Shown here piece by piece: positions 23,731-32,162 of a stretch of 39,657 nucleotides of DNA. The notes beneath the pieces were generated by a model. It saw only the letters and a list, made by a program, of their open reading frames with translations. It searched no databases and was not told the origin of the DNA. Numbering within the stretch: the stretch's first letter is position 1; each line of letters starts with the position of its first letter. The translations under genes and the position numbers were made by a program. Source of the stretch: Methylovorus sp035565335 (GTDB lineage: Bacteria; Pseudomonadota; Gammaproteobacteria; Burkholderiales; Methylophilaceae); NCBI GenBank assembly GCA_035565335.1, contig DATMSO010000029.1:1-39657 (forward strand), written 5' to 3'.

Positions 23731-23746
23731 GGGCATGCATCCTGCA
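23731..23746 (+). promoter_or_regulatory. Sigma-54 (-24/-12) promoter of the monooxygenase pair
   Basis: GGGCATGCATCCTGCA has GG (23732-23733) and GC (23744-23745) ten bases apart and fits the RpoN consensus apart from the first base, one base in the -24 half and one in the -12 half. The predicted start near 23757 leaves about 37 bases before the ATG at 23794. Confidence 0.75.
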
Positions 23747-23793
23747 ATATCCGGTTGTCGACCACAGTGTCAACTTTCAACAAGGAAACCGAC

Positions 23794-24855
23794 ATGACTA
23801 TCCAGTTTTACTGGCAGGTGCCTACGCGCGGAGATGGGCGTTTGGCGGATGCTGCCACGCGGCTGCGCGGTGAGCGTAGCGATGACCAGGCTTACTTCAC
23901 GGCGGGCGTGACCGATCCACGCGGTCGCCAATTCAATTACTACGACCACTTGCACCAGATTGCCAAAGCAGCGGAGCTGGCGGGCTTTGATGGCTTACTG
24001 GTGCCTAACGACCCACAAGGCGAGGAATCCTGGATCGTAGCCGGTTACCTCACGCGCAATACGCGCCGCGTCAAGGTATTGGCGGCGTTTGATTCTGCCC
24101 GTGGCTCGGCGGTATATGCCGCCAAAAATGCGGTGAGTTACCAGCGCTACAGCAATAGCCGCTTTGCCTGGCAGATCGCCACGCCCGTTGATGCTGCCGA
24201 ACGCCGTGCCAATGGTGATTTTATTCAAGATGCTGATATTCCGCAGCGCACGGAAGAGTTTGTGACGGTGGCGCGCCATGTGATTACCGAAACCGGCTAT
24301 AGCTTCAAGGGCCGTTTCTTTGAGGTGCTGGAAGGTGGTTTCAAGGGTCCGCTTTCCGGCCAGGCCGTGCCGCAGGTATTTCTGACCGGGCAGGCCGAGG
24401 CTGATCTGGCTGTATCGGCCAGACTGGCGGATGTGCATGTGTTTGAAGCACAGCCCTTGGTGGATTTGCAAGCACACCTTGAGCGCTTGCAAGAGCTCTC
24501 CGCCAAGGCCGGTCGGCCCGTACAGGCCGCATTACGGATTGATCTTCTGGTACGCGAAACCGCCGCCGAAGCTGTGCATGATGCGGCTCGTCAGGCGCAG
24601 CAGCAGGCTGCGAAAGTGATCCCTGATCAGGCGGGCTTGTGGGCTTTGCAAACGCCGGGCGCCGGAGCGGCACATGCCACGCTGGTGGGCGATGCCGATC
24701 AGGTGATTGCCGCCCTGACTGACTATGCCGCTGCTGGCATTACCGTTTTCCAGCTGGGCGCGGTGCCTGCGCTGGAAGAAGCCTACCGCATTGGCGAGCA
24801 GGTATTGCCCGCCTTGCGTGCTCGGCTCGGGTTAACTCAACAACAAGCCGCCTAA
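23794..24855 (+). CDS. LLM flavin-dependent monooxygenase, SsuD-like, paralogue 1
   Basis: A 353-residue bacterial-luciferase-like monooxygenase close to alkanesulfonate monooxygenase SsuD (start FYWQVPTRGDG, end LEEAYRIGEQVLPAL). From memory of E. coli SsuD, catalytic Cys54, His228, Arg297 and Tyr331 are not kept: Cys lies in a region reading PNDPQGEESW, the RLH of SsuD is RID here, the LVRGG block is missing, and SGYPHLEEA is GAVPALEEA. It may therefore oxidise a different sulfur compound, such as a sulfone or thioether, or be a partner of the next gene. AAGGAAACC lies before the ATG at 23794; a TTG 39 bases earlier would precede the predicted transcript start. Confidence 0.83.
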   Translation: MTIQFYWQVPTRGDGRLADAATRLRGERSDDQAYFTAGVTDPRGRQFNYYDHLHQIAKAAELAGFDGLLVPNDPQGEESWIVAGYLTRNTRRVKVLAAFDSARGSAVYAAKNAVSYQRYSNSRFAWQIATPVDAAERRANGDFIQDADIPQRTEEFVTVARHVITETGYSFKGRFFEVLEGGFKGPLSGQAVPQVFLTGQAEADLAVSARLADVHVFEAQPLVDLQAHLERLQELSAKAGRPVQAALRIDLLVRETAAEAVHDAARQAQQQAAKVIPDQAGLWALQTPGAGAAHATLVGDADQVIAALTDYAAAGITVFQLGAVPALEEAYRIGEQVLPALRARLGLTQQQAA

Positions 24856-24865
24856 GGAGACGATG

Positions 24866-26038
24866 ATGGCGATTGATATTTTCTGGCGTATTCCCACGCA
24901 TGGCGAGCCCAGCTCCTTGCGCAACAAACTTCATCATCGCGGCGACTGGTCGCAGCAGGAGGGCGATCATGTGGTGCATCGCGGTCTGGCCGGTGGCGGG
25001 GATGATGGCTTCAACAGTCTGGATTACATAGCCGAGGTGGCCCGCGCGGCTGAAATCTCCGGCTTTCATGGCGGCTTGATCCCGTCTTTCCCCATGACCG
25101 ATGAGCCATGGGCGATTTCTTCATTCCTGGCGCGCGAAACCAGCACCTTCCGTTTCATGATTGCTTTTCAGCCTGGCTTTCTTAACCCGGTGACGGCTGC
25201 GCGCATGACGGCTAGCCTGCAACGTGCCAGCAATGGCCGCGCCCTGTTCAATATCATTACCGGCGGCGGTGGTCCGTCACAGTTGTGGTGGGGCGATGTG
25301 GCGCCGCACGATGACCGCTATGCGCGCACTACTGAGTTTCTCGATGTGTTGCGCGGCTTGTGGAAAGGCGGCAGCTACAGCCACCACGGCAAGTTCTACC
25401 AGCTTGAAAACGCGGCTTTGCCAGCACAGCTGCTGGGCCAGGAGTTTCCGGAAATCTATTTCTCCGGTTCCTCCGATGCCGCGCTAGTTTCCGCGTCCCA
25501 GCACGCTGACTTTTATCTCTCCTGGCTGGAGCCTTTTGACCAGCTCAAGGAAAAATTCGACAAGGTCAAAGAGAAAACCGATAAGCTGGGCCGCAAGGTC
25601 AAATGCGCCGTGCGAGTGGATATTGTGGCGCGTGCCACGGAAGAAGAAGCCTGGCGCGAGGTGCGTCGCGGCTTTGAAAGCCTGAGCGAAGCCGACAAAG
25701 AGCGCTATGCCCGCTTTGCCCAGCAGACCGGGGATTCGGTGGGGGCCAACCGGCAACGCAACAACGCGCCGAAGACGCTGGATAATTACCGTGATTTCAT
25801 CCTGCATCCCAATATCTGGTCCGGCTTCAGCCTGCTGCGCGGCGGCCAGACCAATGGCATTGTAGGCAGCTACGAGCAGGTAGCCGAGCGTCTGGATGAT
25901 CTGGTGAAACTGGGGGCCGATGCTTTTATTCTTGCCAGCACGCCACACCTGGAAGAAGCCTACCGCGTGGGCGAGGAAGTGCTGCCATTGGTGCAAGGCC
26001 ATGGCGCGCGCAATGCGGCATTGCGGGCTGTGGGTTAA
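24866..26038 (+). CDS. LLM flavin-dependent monooxygenase, SsuD-like, paralogue 2
   Basis: A 390-residue SsuD-family enzyme (start IDIFWRIPTHGEPSS, QRASNGRALFNIITGG, HPNIWSGFSLLRGGQTNGIVGS, STPHLEEAYRVGEEVLPLV). Compared from memory with E. coli SsuD, Arg226 (in CAVRVD) and Arg297 (LLRGG) are present. The Cys54 region is SFPMTDEPW, His228 is Asp, and Tyr331 is Thr. SsuD uses FMNH2 and O2 to release sulfite from alkanesulfonates; the altered residues argue for a related reaction on another substrate, perhaps one giving a sulfinate for the DszB-like proteins. Two adjacent ATGs exist (24863, 24866); I choose the second for its six-base distance from AAGGAG. It is cotranscribed with paralogue 1, eleven bases or fewer downstream. 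Confidence 0.88.
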   Translation: MAIDIFWRIPTHGEPSSLRNKLHHRGDWSQQEGDHVVHRGLAGGGDDGFNSLDYIAEVARAAEISGFHGGLIPSFPMTDEPWAISSFLARETSTFRFMIAFQPGFLNPVTAARMTASLQRASNGRALFNIITGGGGPSQLWWGDVAPHDDRYARTTEFLDVLRGLWKGGSYSHHGKFYQLENAALPAQLLGQEFPEIYFSGSSDAALVSASQHADFYLSWLEPFDQLKEKFDKVKEKTDKLGRKVKCAVRVDIVARATEEEAWREVRRGFESLSEADKERYARFAQQTGDSVGANRQRNNAPKTLDNYRDFILHPNIWSGFSLLRGGQTNGIVGSYEQVAERLDDLVKLGADAFILASTPHLEEAYRVGEEVLPLVQGHGARNAALRAVG

Positions 26039-26108
26039 TCCTTACTTGCAAGATGGCCGGGTTACGAGGCAAATAGATGCTAAGCAGCCAGGACGTCAGC
26101 GCATAATA

Positions 26109-26140
26109 GTAAAAAGCCCGGTATCTGCCGGGCTTTTTAC
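26109..26140 (+). terminator. Rho-independent terminator after the monooxygenase pair
   Basis: GTAAAAAGCCCGG / CCGGGCTTTTTAC forms a 13-bp perfect stem with a TATCTG loop, T-rich on both strands, about 70 bases after the stop at 26038. It marks the right end of the organosulfur island. Confidence 0.92.
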
Positions 26141-26396
26141 TATGTTGTCTGCCCTGGTTGAATAGGATTTTTATTGTTCAACACCCCCATGTTAAACAGG
26201 TATATGGTAATGCATGGGCGCTTGCGATATTTTCACGGGTGTATCTGTTAAAGTCTTCTCCCCCATGCCTTTGGGACTGGTGGGGTATATCTTTTCAGGA
26301 TGCACACATGGGGATCGCATGAGAGGATGTAAATCCTCGCTTACTGCATCCAGTCTACCGGTGCATTTCATCGTCTCTTGCATGACATAAGGTTGT
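26141..26396. other. Leader region of the PAS-GAF-GGDEF gene
   Basis: The 358-base gap between 26038 and 26397 holds the terminator at 26109-26140 and then about 256 bases in which I see no gene and no clear promoter pair. No -24/-12 element or copy of the 18-bp dyad is visible, so the next gene does not look like part of the sigma-54 regulon. Confidence 0.5.
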
Positions 26397-27749
26397 ATGG
26401 AAATAAAATCCCACGCGTTACTCGCGAGTTTCATGGATCTGCTAATGGATGCGGTCCTGGCGGTGGATGCTAATGGCACCATCGTGGTGGCAAGTGCTGC
26501 CTGCGAACGTGTGTTTGGCTACACCCCGCAGGAGATGATAGGCAAAAGCATCTACTCCATGATATTCCATGACGATCTTGATCGCACTCAGGACCAGGCC
26601 CAGCAAGTGATGGCCGGGAATCCCCAACTCAATTTCGAGAATCGCTATATCCGCAAGGATGGGCAGATTGTCGACATCATGTGGACCGCACGCTGGTCCG
26701 CCGAAGATCAGCTGCGCATCGGCGTGGCGCGAGACATTACCGAGCGCAAGCGGGCTGAAGCGCTGCAAGCTGCCCTGTATGCCATTTCGGAAGCTGCCTA
26801 TGCGGCGGAAGACCTGATCGCGCTGTTTCAACGCATTCACGCGATTGTGCATACGCTGCTGCCAGCGGATGGTTTTTCTGTGACCTTGTACGACGCAGAA
26901 AAAGACCAGCTCAGCTTTCCTTACCGGGTCGACAAGCAGGAATGGACGGTGGAGCCGGTCAAGCCCGCCGCCGGTACCTTTTGCGCCAGAATCATCCAGA
27001 GTGGCCAGCCATTGCTGCTCTCGTCCGAGGCCATTGCACGTGAGCGTGAGGCGGGGCAGCAGCAGCTCGGTCCGGAAGTGCTGTCCTGGCTGGGGGTTCC
27101 TCTCAAATCACCCAATGGCATGATAGGGGTGCTGACGATGCAACGCTATCTCGGCGGCATGCCGTATCAGCATCGGGATCAGGAACTGCTTCAGTTTGTT
27201 TCCACGCAAATCGCCACAGCCATCGAGCGGCAGAAAATGCAGGCACGACTGCAGCATCTGGCGCAATACGATACCCTGACCGCCTTGCCCAACCGGGAAT
27301 TCCTCACGCGCAGGCTCGATGCGGCGCTGATGTCTGCGCAACAGGATCAGCGGCATCTGGCGCTGTTGTATCTCGATCTGGACAAGTTTAAACAGGTAAA
27401 CGACAGCCTGGGACATGATGCCGGCGACCGCTTGCTGCAGGAAGTGGCTACCCGGCTGAAACTCAGCATGCGCGAAAGCGATATGGTGGCGCGTCTGGGC
27501 GGAGATGAGTTTGTGGTCTTGCTGCAGGATATTTCTTCGCCAGACCAGGCCACGCTGGTGGCGGAAAAAATACGCTCGGTACTCGCCGAGCCATTCACGA
27601 TTGAGGGGCGGGTACTGCTGATTCGCCCCAGCATCGGCGTCGCCTTGTATCCCGATCATGGCCAGGACAGACATCAGCTGCTCAAGCATGCGGATAAAGC
27701 GATGTATATCGAGAAACGGGCCGAGACGGCGAATCCACAAACGGCCTAG
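26397..27749 (+). CDS. Diguanylate cyclase with PAS and GAF sensor domains
   Basis: A 450-residue signalling protein: a PAS domain (about residues 8-118, ending in the PAC-like VARDITERKRAE), a GAF domain (about 135-275) and a C-terminal GGDEF domain (about 285-445). The active-site motif is intact as RLGGDEF (GGDEF at 368-372), and an RxxD inhibitory site, RESD, stands exactly five residues before it (359-362). It should therefore make cyclic di-GMP from two GTP and be product-inhibited. There are no membrane segments or signal peptide, so it is a cytosolic sensor of an unknown ligand. AAGG lies just upstream of the ATG. It stands alone between the sulfur island and tRNA-Phe. Confidence 0.92.
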   Translation: MEIKSHALLASFMDLLMDAVLAVDANGTIVVASAACERVFGYTPQEMIGKSIYSMIFHDDLDRTQDQAQQVMAGNPQLNFENRYIRKDGQIVDIMWTARWSAEDQLRIGVARDITERKRAEALQAALYAISEAAYAAEDLIALFQRIHAIVHTLLPADGFSVTLYDAEKDQLSFPYRVDKQEWTVEPVKPAAGTFCARIIQSGQPLLLSSEAIAREREAGQQQLGPEVLSWLGVPLKSPNGMIGVLTMQRYLGGMPYQHRDQELLQFVSTQIATAIERQKMQARLQHLAQYDTLTALPNREFLTRRLDAALMSAQQDQRHLALLYLDLDKFKQVNDSLGHDAGDRLLQEVATRLKLSMRESDMVARLGGDEFVVLLQDISSPDQATLVAEKIRSVLAEPFTIEGRVLLIRPSIGVALYPDHGQDRHQLLKHADKAMYIEKRAETANPQTA

Positions 27750-27891
27750 TGGACGTTGGCAGGCAGCCTCATAATTCATATGGCTGTCACAGAGGCTACG
27801 TATTGATTCGCTTGCAAGGGGAACACCGTTGCTGCGCCATGACCTCTGCAGAGGTGGAGCGGAGATGGGATAAATGAGCGGCGCTGAAATG

Positions 27892-27919
27892 AAAAACGCC
27901 CAACTAAAAGCTGGACGTT
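27892..27919 (-). terminator. Probable terminator of tRNA-Phe
   Basis: On the minus strand AACGTCCAGC pairs with GTTGGGCGTT (two G-T pairs) around TTTTA and is followed by TTT. It begins seven bases past the CCA end of the tRNA. Confidence 0.65.
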
Positions 27920-27925
27920 GAATGC

Positions 27926-28001
<76 letters not shown>

Positions 28002-28152
28002 GGCGTTTTTGAGCGCTTGGCTCGCAAACAAGACGCGCATTATAGCAAACTTATTTCCGCTGTGTCATTGCCAATCTGTGCTTACGCAAAGAATTTAAGA
28101 TATTTTGCCGCCCTGCCATTAAAATGTTTGCAATTCATAGTTAGCGGTTGCC

Positions 28153-29196
28153 ATGCAAATTCCAGATATCGCAGCGCCCGACCACGGGCTTTCTGCTGCT
28201 CTCCAGCACAAGATAGACCAGAAAACCAAGCCACTCGGTGCCTTGGGCCGCTTGGAGCCGCTTGCCTTGCAGCTCGGGCTGGTGCAGCAGACGCTGACGC
28301 CGGCATTACACCAGCCCGTCATGATGGTGTTTGCCGCCGATCATGGTATTGTCGCCGCGGGGGTCAGCCCTTATCCGCAGGCGGTCACCATGCAGATGGT
28401 GATGAATTTTCTGCAAGGCGGTGCCGCGATCAATGTATTTGCTCAGCAGGTGGGCATGCAGATCCGCATCGTCGACGCCGGTGTGAACCATGACTTCGCG
28501 CCGCATCCCATGCTGCTTTCGCACAAAGTGGCCATGGGAACCAGAAACATGCTGGAACAAGCGGCAATGTCAGAAGCAGAGTGTGCACATGCCATCAACA
28601 TCGGCAGGCAACTGGCGCACGCCGAGATTGCCAACGGCAGCAATGTGCTGGCATTCGGCGAGATGGGCATAGGCAACACCACGGCGGCGGCGGCTTTGAT
28701 GGCGGCGCTGTGTGGGCTTCCGGCGCAGGATTGTGTCGGACGTGGCACCGGGCTGGATGATGCGGGCTTGCAACGCAAGGTGGCGATTGTGGACCAGGTG
28801 TTACGTCATCACGCCCCGCATCTGAATAGTCCATTGGCTGCATTGCAGCATGTGGGCGGGCTGGAAATCGCCATGATGGTTGGCGCCATGCTGGGCGCAG
28901 CAGAAAAGCGCGCTGTGATCATCGTCGATGGTTTTATCTGTACTGCTGCCATGCTGGTGGCGAGCCGCCTTGCGTCTGCGGTGCTGGACTATGCCGTATT
29001 TGCCCATTGCTCGGGTGAGCATGGTCACCGGCGCTTGCTGCAAGCGCTGCAAGCGCAGCCTTTGCTGGATATTGGTTTGCGGCTGGGCGAGGGGACCGGT
29101 GCCGCGCTGGCTTACCCCATGCTGCAGGCAGCAGCCAATTTCATGAATGAGATGGCCTCGTTCGAGTCCGCTGGTGTCGATGGCAAGAATGCTTGA
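28153..29196 (+). CDS. cobT: Nicotinate-nucleotide:dimethylbenzimidazole phosphoribosyltransferase
   Basis: A 347-residue CobT, which makes alpha-ribazole phosphate from nicotinate mononucleotide and dimethylbenzimidazole for the lower ligand of cobalamin. Recognisable blocks are QKTKPLGALGRLE near the start, FAADHGIVAAGVSPYPQ, GEMGIGNTTAAAAL, CVGRGTGLDD and, near the C-terminus, the LGEGTGAALAYP block with the catalytic Glu. Length matches the family (about 350). It begins a plus-strand run cobT-cobS-cobC, with cobS starting four bases after its stop. I looked for a cobalamin riboswitch upstream and did not recognise one. Confidence 0.96.
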   Translation: MQIPDIAAPDHGLSAALQHKIDQKTKPLGALGRLEPLALQLGLVQQTLTPALHQPVMMVFAADHGIVAAGVSPYPQAVTMQMVMNFLQGGAAINVFAQQVGMQIRIVDAGVNHDFAPHPMLLSHKVAMGTRNMLEQAAMSEAECAHAINIGRQLAHAEIANGSNVLAFGEMGIGNTTAAAALMAALCGLPAQDCVGRGTGLDDAGLQRKVAIVDQVLRHHAPHLNSPLAALQHVGGLEIAMMVGAMLGAAEKRAVIIVDGFICTAAMLVASRLASAVLDYAVFAHCSGEHGHRRLLQALQAQPLLDIGLRLGEGTGAALAYPMLQAAANFMNEMASFESAGVDGKNA

Positions 29197-29199
29197 GGT

Positions 29200-29964
29200 A
29201 TGGTGAAGTTCTTTCATTCCTTTCTGCTGGCGCTGGGTTTTTTCAGCCGCATTCCCGTCCCTTCCAAGCCTGATTTCAAGCCTGCCGACATGGCCGGCAT
29301 CTCCGCTTTTTTTCCGCTGGTGGGCTGGATCATCAGCCTGGGCATGGTGCTGGTTTATCTTGGCCTGCATCTGCTATTGCCACCCAGCGTCAGCATGATA
29401 GGCATGCTGGCCGCCGGGATATGGCTCACCGGCGCACTACATGAAGATGGGTTAGCGGATACGGCAGACGGCCTGGGTGGCGGATTTGAAAGAGAGCATG
29501 TACTTACCATCATGCATGATTCACGCGTGGGGAGTTACGGCGTGCTGGCGTTAACGATCATATTGTTGCTGAAATTCACTGCGCTGACCGCCATGTCTGC
29601 CAGCGTCATGCTATGGGCGGTGGTGGCAGGGCATAGTGTGAGCCGCCTGGCCGGCGTCATGCTCATGCAAACCCTGGGGTATGTACGTCCACAGGGCAAG
29701 GGTGGCGGCATGACACAGCCGCTGGGCAAACCTGCGCTGACATTCGCCATATTCACCGGCTTGCTGCCATTGCTTGGCGCGTTCTGGTTTATCCATTTGG
29801 TGTTTTTGCCGCTGATCCTGCTTGCGGTGGCGCTGGTCTGGTGGTGGTTTCGTGCCACTTTGAAGCGCCGCTTGGGCGGCTATACGGGGGATTGTGTGGG
29901 CGCCATGCAGCAATTGACTGAAATCACCTTTTATCTTGGAGTCTTGGCATGCTTAAGCCAGTAA
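29200..29964 (+). CDS. cobS: Adenosylcobinamide-GDP ribazoletransferase (cobalamin synthase)
   Basis: A 254-residue polytopic inner-membrane enzyme that joins adenosylcobinamide-GDP and alpha-ribazole (phosphate) into adenosylcobalamin (phosphate). The family's acidic motif is clear: LHEDGLADTADGLGGG, followed by HDSRVGSYG. Several hydrophobic segments cover most of the rest. It starts directly behind cobT, and its stop shares a base with the start of the phosphatase gene (TAATG), so the three steps are translationally linked. Confidence 0.95.
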   Translation: MVKFFHSFLLALGFFSRIPVPSKPDFKPADMAGISAFFPLVGWIISLGMVLVYLGLHLLLPPSVSMIGMLAAGIWLTGALHEDGLADTADGLGGGFEREHVLTIMHDSRVGSYGVLALTIILLLKFTALTAMSASVMLWAVVAGHSVSRLAGVMLMQTLGYVRPQGKGGGMTQPLGKPALTFAIFTGLLPLLGAFWFIHLVFLPLILLAVALVWWWFRATLKRRLGGYTGDCVGAMQQLTEITFYLGVLACLSQ

Positions 29965-30545
29965 TGGAGCTTTATCTGGTACGGCATACCACGCCTGATA
30001 TTGCGCCGGGTATCTGTTACGGACAATCGGATATCGGCGTAAAGCATACCTTTGAAGAGGAGGTGGCAGCGCTACGCCCCAAGATCGCCCATATTGAAGA
30101 GGCCTCGTTTCATAGCAGCCCCTTGCAGCGATGCTTGCTGCTGGCCCAAGCCGTGGCCGGCGGCCGGCATGAGATTCAACAGGATACCCGGCTCAAGGAG
30201 CTCAATTTTGGCGACTGGGAGCTGCAATCCTGGGATGACATTCCGCGCGGTTTGCTGGATGAGTGGGCCGACGAGCATGTGAAACTGGCGCCGCCTAATG
30301 GAGAGTCCTTTCATCAACTCTCCCTGCGCGTGCAAGCCTTTGTCGAACAACTAACGCAGCAGGGCGCGGGCGTGCATGTCGCCTTCACCCATGCCGGGGT
30401 GATACGCGCGCTCACCGGATTTGCGCTGGGTTTACCCCTTAGTAACGTGTTTAGGCTGCATATCGACTATGCTAGTGTGACGAAACTGATCATTGATCTT
30501 GACCGAGACCGGCCGCTGATGCGCGTCGGGTTTGTTAACCGCTGA
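29964..30545 (+). CDS. cobC: Alpha-ribazole phosphatase (histidine phosphatase family)
   Basis: A 193-residue histidine phosphatase. The phosphorylated His is in the N-terminal motif LVRHTTPD, the second catalytic His is in FTHAGVIRAL, and HSSPLQRC and LKELNFGDWE are typical of the CobC subgroup. It removes the phosphate from alpha-ribazole phosphate or from cobalamin phosphate. I use the ATG overlapping the cobS stop (TAATG); an in-frame ATG at 29949 would give five more residues. Its position after cobT and cobS supports the assignment over a general phosphoglycerate mutase. A TPR protein gene follows 12 bases downstream. Confidence 0.88.
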   Translation: MELYLVRHTTPDIAPGICYGQSDIGVKHTFEEEVAALRPKIAHIEEASFHSSPLQRCLLLAQAVAGGRHEIQQDTRLKELNFGDWELQSWDDIPRGLLDEWADEHVKLAPPNGESFHQLSLRVQAFVEQLTQQGAGVHVAFTHAGVIRALTGFALGLPLSNVFRLHIDYASVTKLIIDLDRDRPLMRVGFVNR

Positions 30546-30557
30546 GCGTGCTTTCTT

Positions 30558-32063
30558 ATGTCGACCCCATCCACCCCATCCAGTCAGAAAAAAAACACCG
30601 GGGCGGGTGAGCTGGCGCTGTTGGCCCAACGCGCAGATCAGGCGCTAGCCCAGGGTAACTACAAACTAGCCCTGGAGCATTACAACCAGATGCTTGCACG
30701 GCAGTCCGATAATCTGGGGGCGCTGGTGGGGTGCGGGCGCGCACTCACCGCTCTCAGGCAATATGAATTTGCCATAGCCCATCTGGATTACGCGCTGGCG
30801 GCAGCGCCGCAAGACGCCGCCATCCATCACTACCGTGGCTTGGCCCTGCAAAAGGCACGACGCTTTGATGAGGCCATTGCCGCCTTGCAAACGGCCATCG
30901 AACTGCAGCCGGACCAGCCTGCCTTATATCTCAATCTTGCCAATACCCTGGCCGATGCCGGGGATGCCGAACTTGCCCTGGCGTTTTACGACCAGATCAT
31001 CGCGCAGTATCCATCGGCGCTCGCCTTCAATAATCGCGGCAACCTGCATCTCGACCAGGGGCGTTTCAGCCTGGCCATGCAGGACTTTACCGAAGCCATT
31101 ACGCTGCAATCCGATCAGCCCCGGTTTTTCTGGAATAAAGCCTTGCTGCACTTATTGCTGGGAGACTATGCCCAGGGCTGGGCGCTTTATGAATACGGAT
31201 TTCACACCGAAGGCGAAGCCCGCGGCCTGATGCGCCTTTTTCATCAGCCGCGCTGGCTGGGCGATAGCGCACTGGCAGGTAAACGCTTGCTGTTGTGGGC
31301 AGAGCAAGGCTATGGCGATACCCTTCAATTTTGCCGCTACGCCCTGCGGGCAGTGCAACAAGGTGCGCAGGTCATACTCGAAGTCCAGCCACCCTTGCGG
31401 AAACTGCTGCAGTCGCTGCATCCGCAAGTGGAGGTCATCGCAGTCGGCCAGGCCTTGCCACCATTTGACCTGCATAGCCCGCTATTGAGCATGCCGCTGG
31501 CATGGGTCAACGCCGGGCTTGCCGAAGTGCCTGCTTACCCCGCGTACCTGCATGCCGATGAAAACCTGAAGGCCGAATTTGCGTATGCGAATGGCAAGCA
31601 ATTGCGGGTGGGCCTTGTGTGGTCCGGCTCCACCACGCATAGCAATGATCATCGACGCAGCCTGCTGCTACAGAATATGGCCTCCTGGCGGGATTTGCCG
31701 ATAGAGCTGCACTGCCTGCAACTGGAAGTCCGCGAGGTGGATTTGCCTGCTCTGGCAGAGTGGCCAGCTATGCAGCTGCATATCGATACCTTGAAGGATT
31801 TCAGTGACACGGCGGCCTTGATCAGCAAGCTGGATGTCGTGATTTCGGTCGATACGGCCGTTGCTCACCTGGCGGGCGCGCTGGGCAAGCCCGTCTGGGT
31901 GCTATTGCCCTGGATACCGGATTTCCGCTGGCTACTGGAGCGGCAGGACAGCCCATGGTACCCAACGGCGCGGCTTTACCGGCAGCCGGAGGCCGGCGAT
32001 TGGGCAAGCGTGGTTGCGCAGGTCGGACGTGATTTGCACGCACTGGCGACCAGCACTAAGTAA
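30558..32063 (+). CDS. TPR protein with C-terminal GT9-like domain, copy 1
   Basis: A 501-residue protein. The first part (about residues 15-190) is a set of tetratricopeptide repeats with the usual pattern (ALEHYNQMLARQSDNLGALVGCGRAL, FDEAIAALQTAIELQPDQPALYLNLANTLADAGD). The second part (about 230-495) resembles family 9 (heptosyltransferase-like) glycosyltransferases: LLLWAEQGYGDTLQFCRYA, RVGLVWSGS, VDTAVAHLAGALGKPVWVLLP. Either protein glycosylation or a scaffold role is possible; the acceptor is unknown. It has no signal peptide. It follows cobC within 12 bases, so it may be cotranscribed with the cobalamin genes by position only. The next gene is a longer paralogue. Confidence 0.82.
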   Translation: MSTPSTPSSQKKNTGAGELALLAQRADQALAQGNYKLALEHYNQMLARQSDNLGALVGCGRALTALRQYEFAIAHLDYALAAAPQDAAIHHYRGLALQKARRFDEAIAALQTAIELQPDQPALYLNLANTLADAGDAELALAFYDQIIAQYPSALAFNNRGNLHLDQGRFSLAMQDFTEAITLQSDQPRFFWNKALLHLLLGDYAQGWALYEYGFHTEGEARGLMRLFHQPRWLGDSALAGKRLLLWAEQGYGDTLQFCRYALRAVQQGAQVILEVQPPLRKLLQSLHPQVEVIAVGQALPPFDLHSPLLSMPLAWVNAGLAEVPAYPAYLHADENLKAEFAYANGKQLRVGLVWSGSTTHSNDHRRSLLLQNMASWRDLPIELHCLQLEVREVDLPALAEWPAMQLHIDTLKDFSDTAALISKLDVVISVDTAVAHLAGALGKPVWVLLPWIPDFRWLLERQDSPWYPTARLYRQPEAGDWASVVAQVGRDLHALATSTK

Positions 32064-32162
32064 ACACTTAACATAGTCATGTTTTATTAGTGATTCCTCG
32101 CAGAGGGTCACTTCACAGCATATTCCGTTGCAAGCGGTTGCTGACACCATGGAGTCTCTGGC

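Noticed and set aside
28002..28152. Cobalamin riboswitch in front of cobT (also checked before cobQ, cbiB and the BtuF-like gene)
   Set aside because: No recognisable B12-box sequence or matching helices were found by eye.
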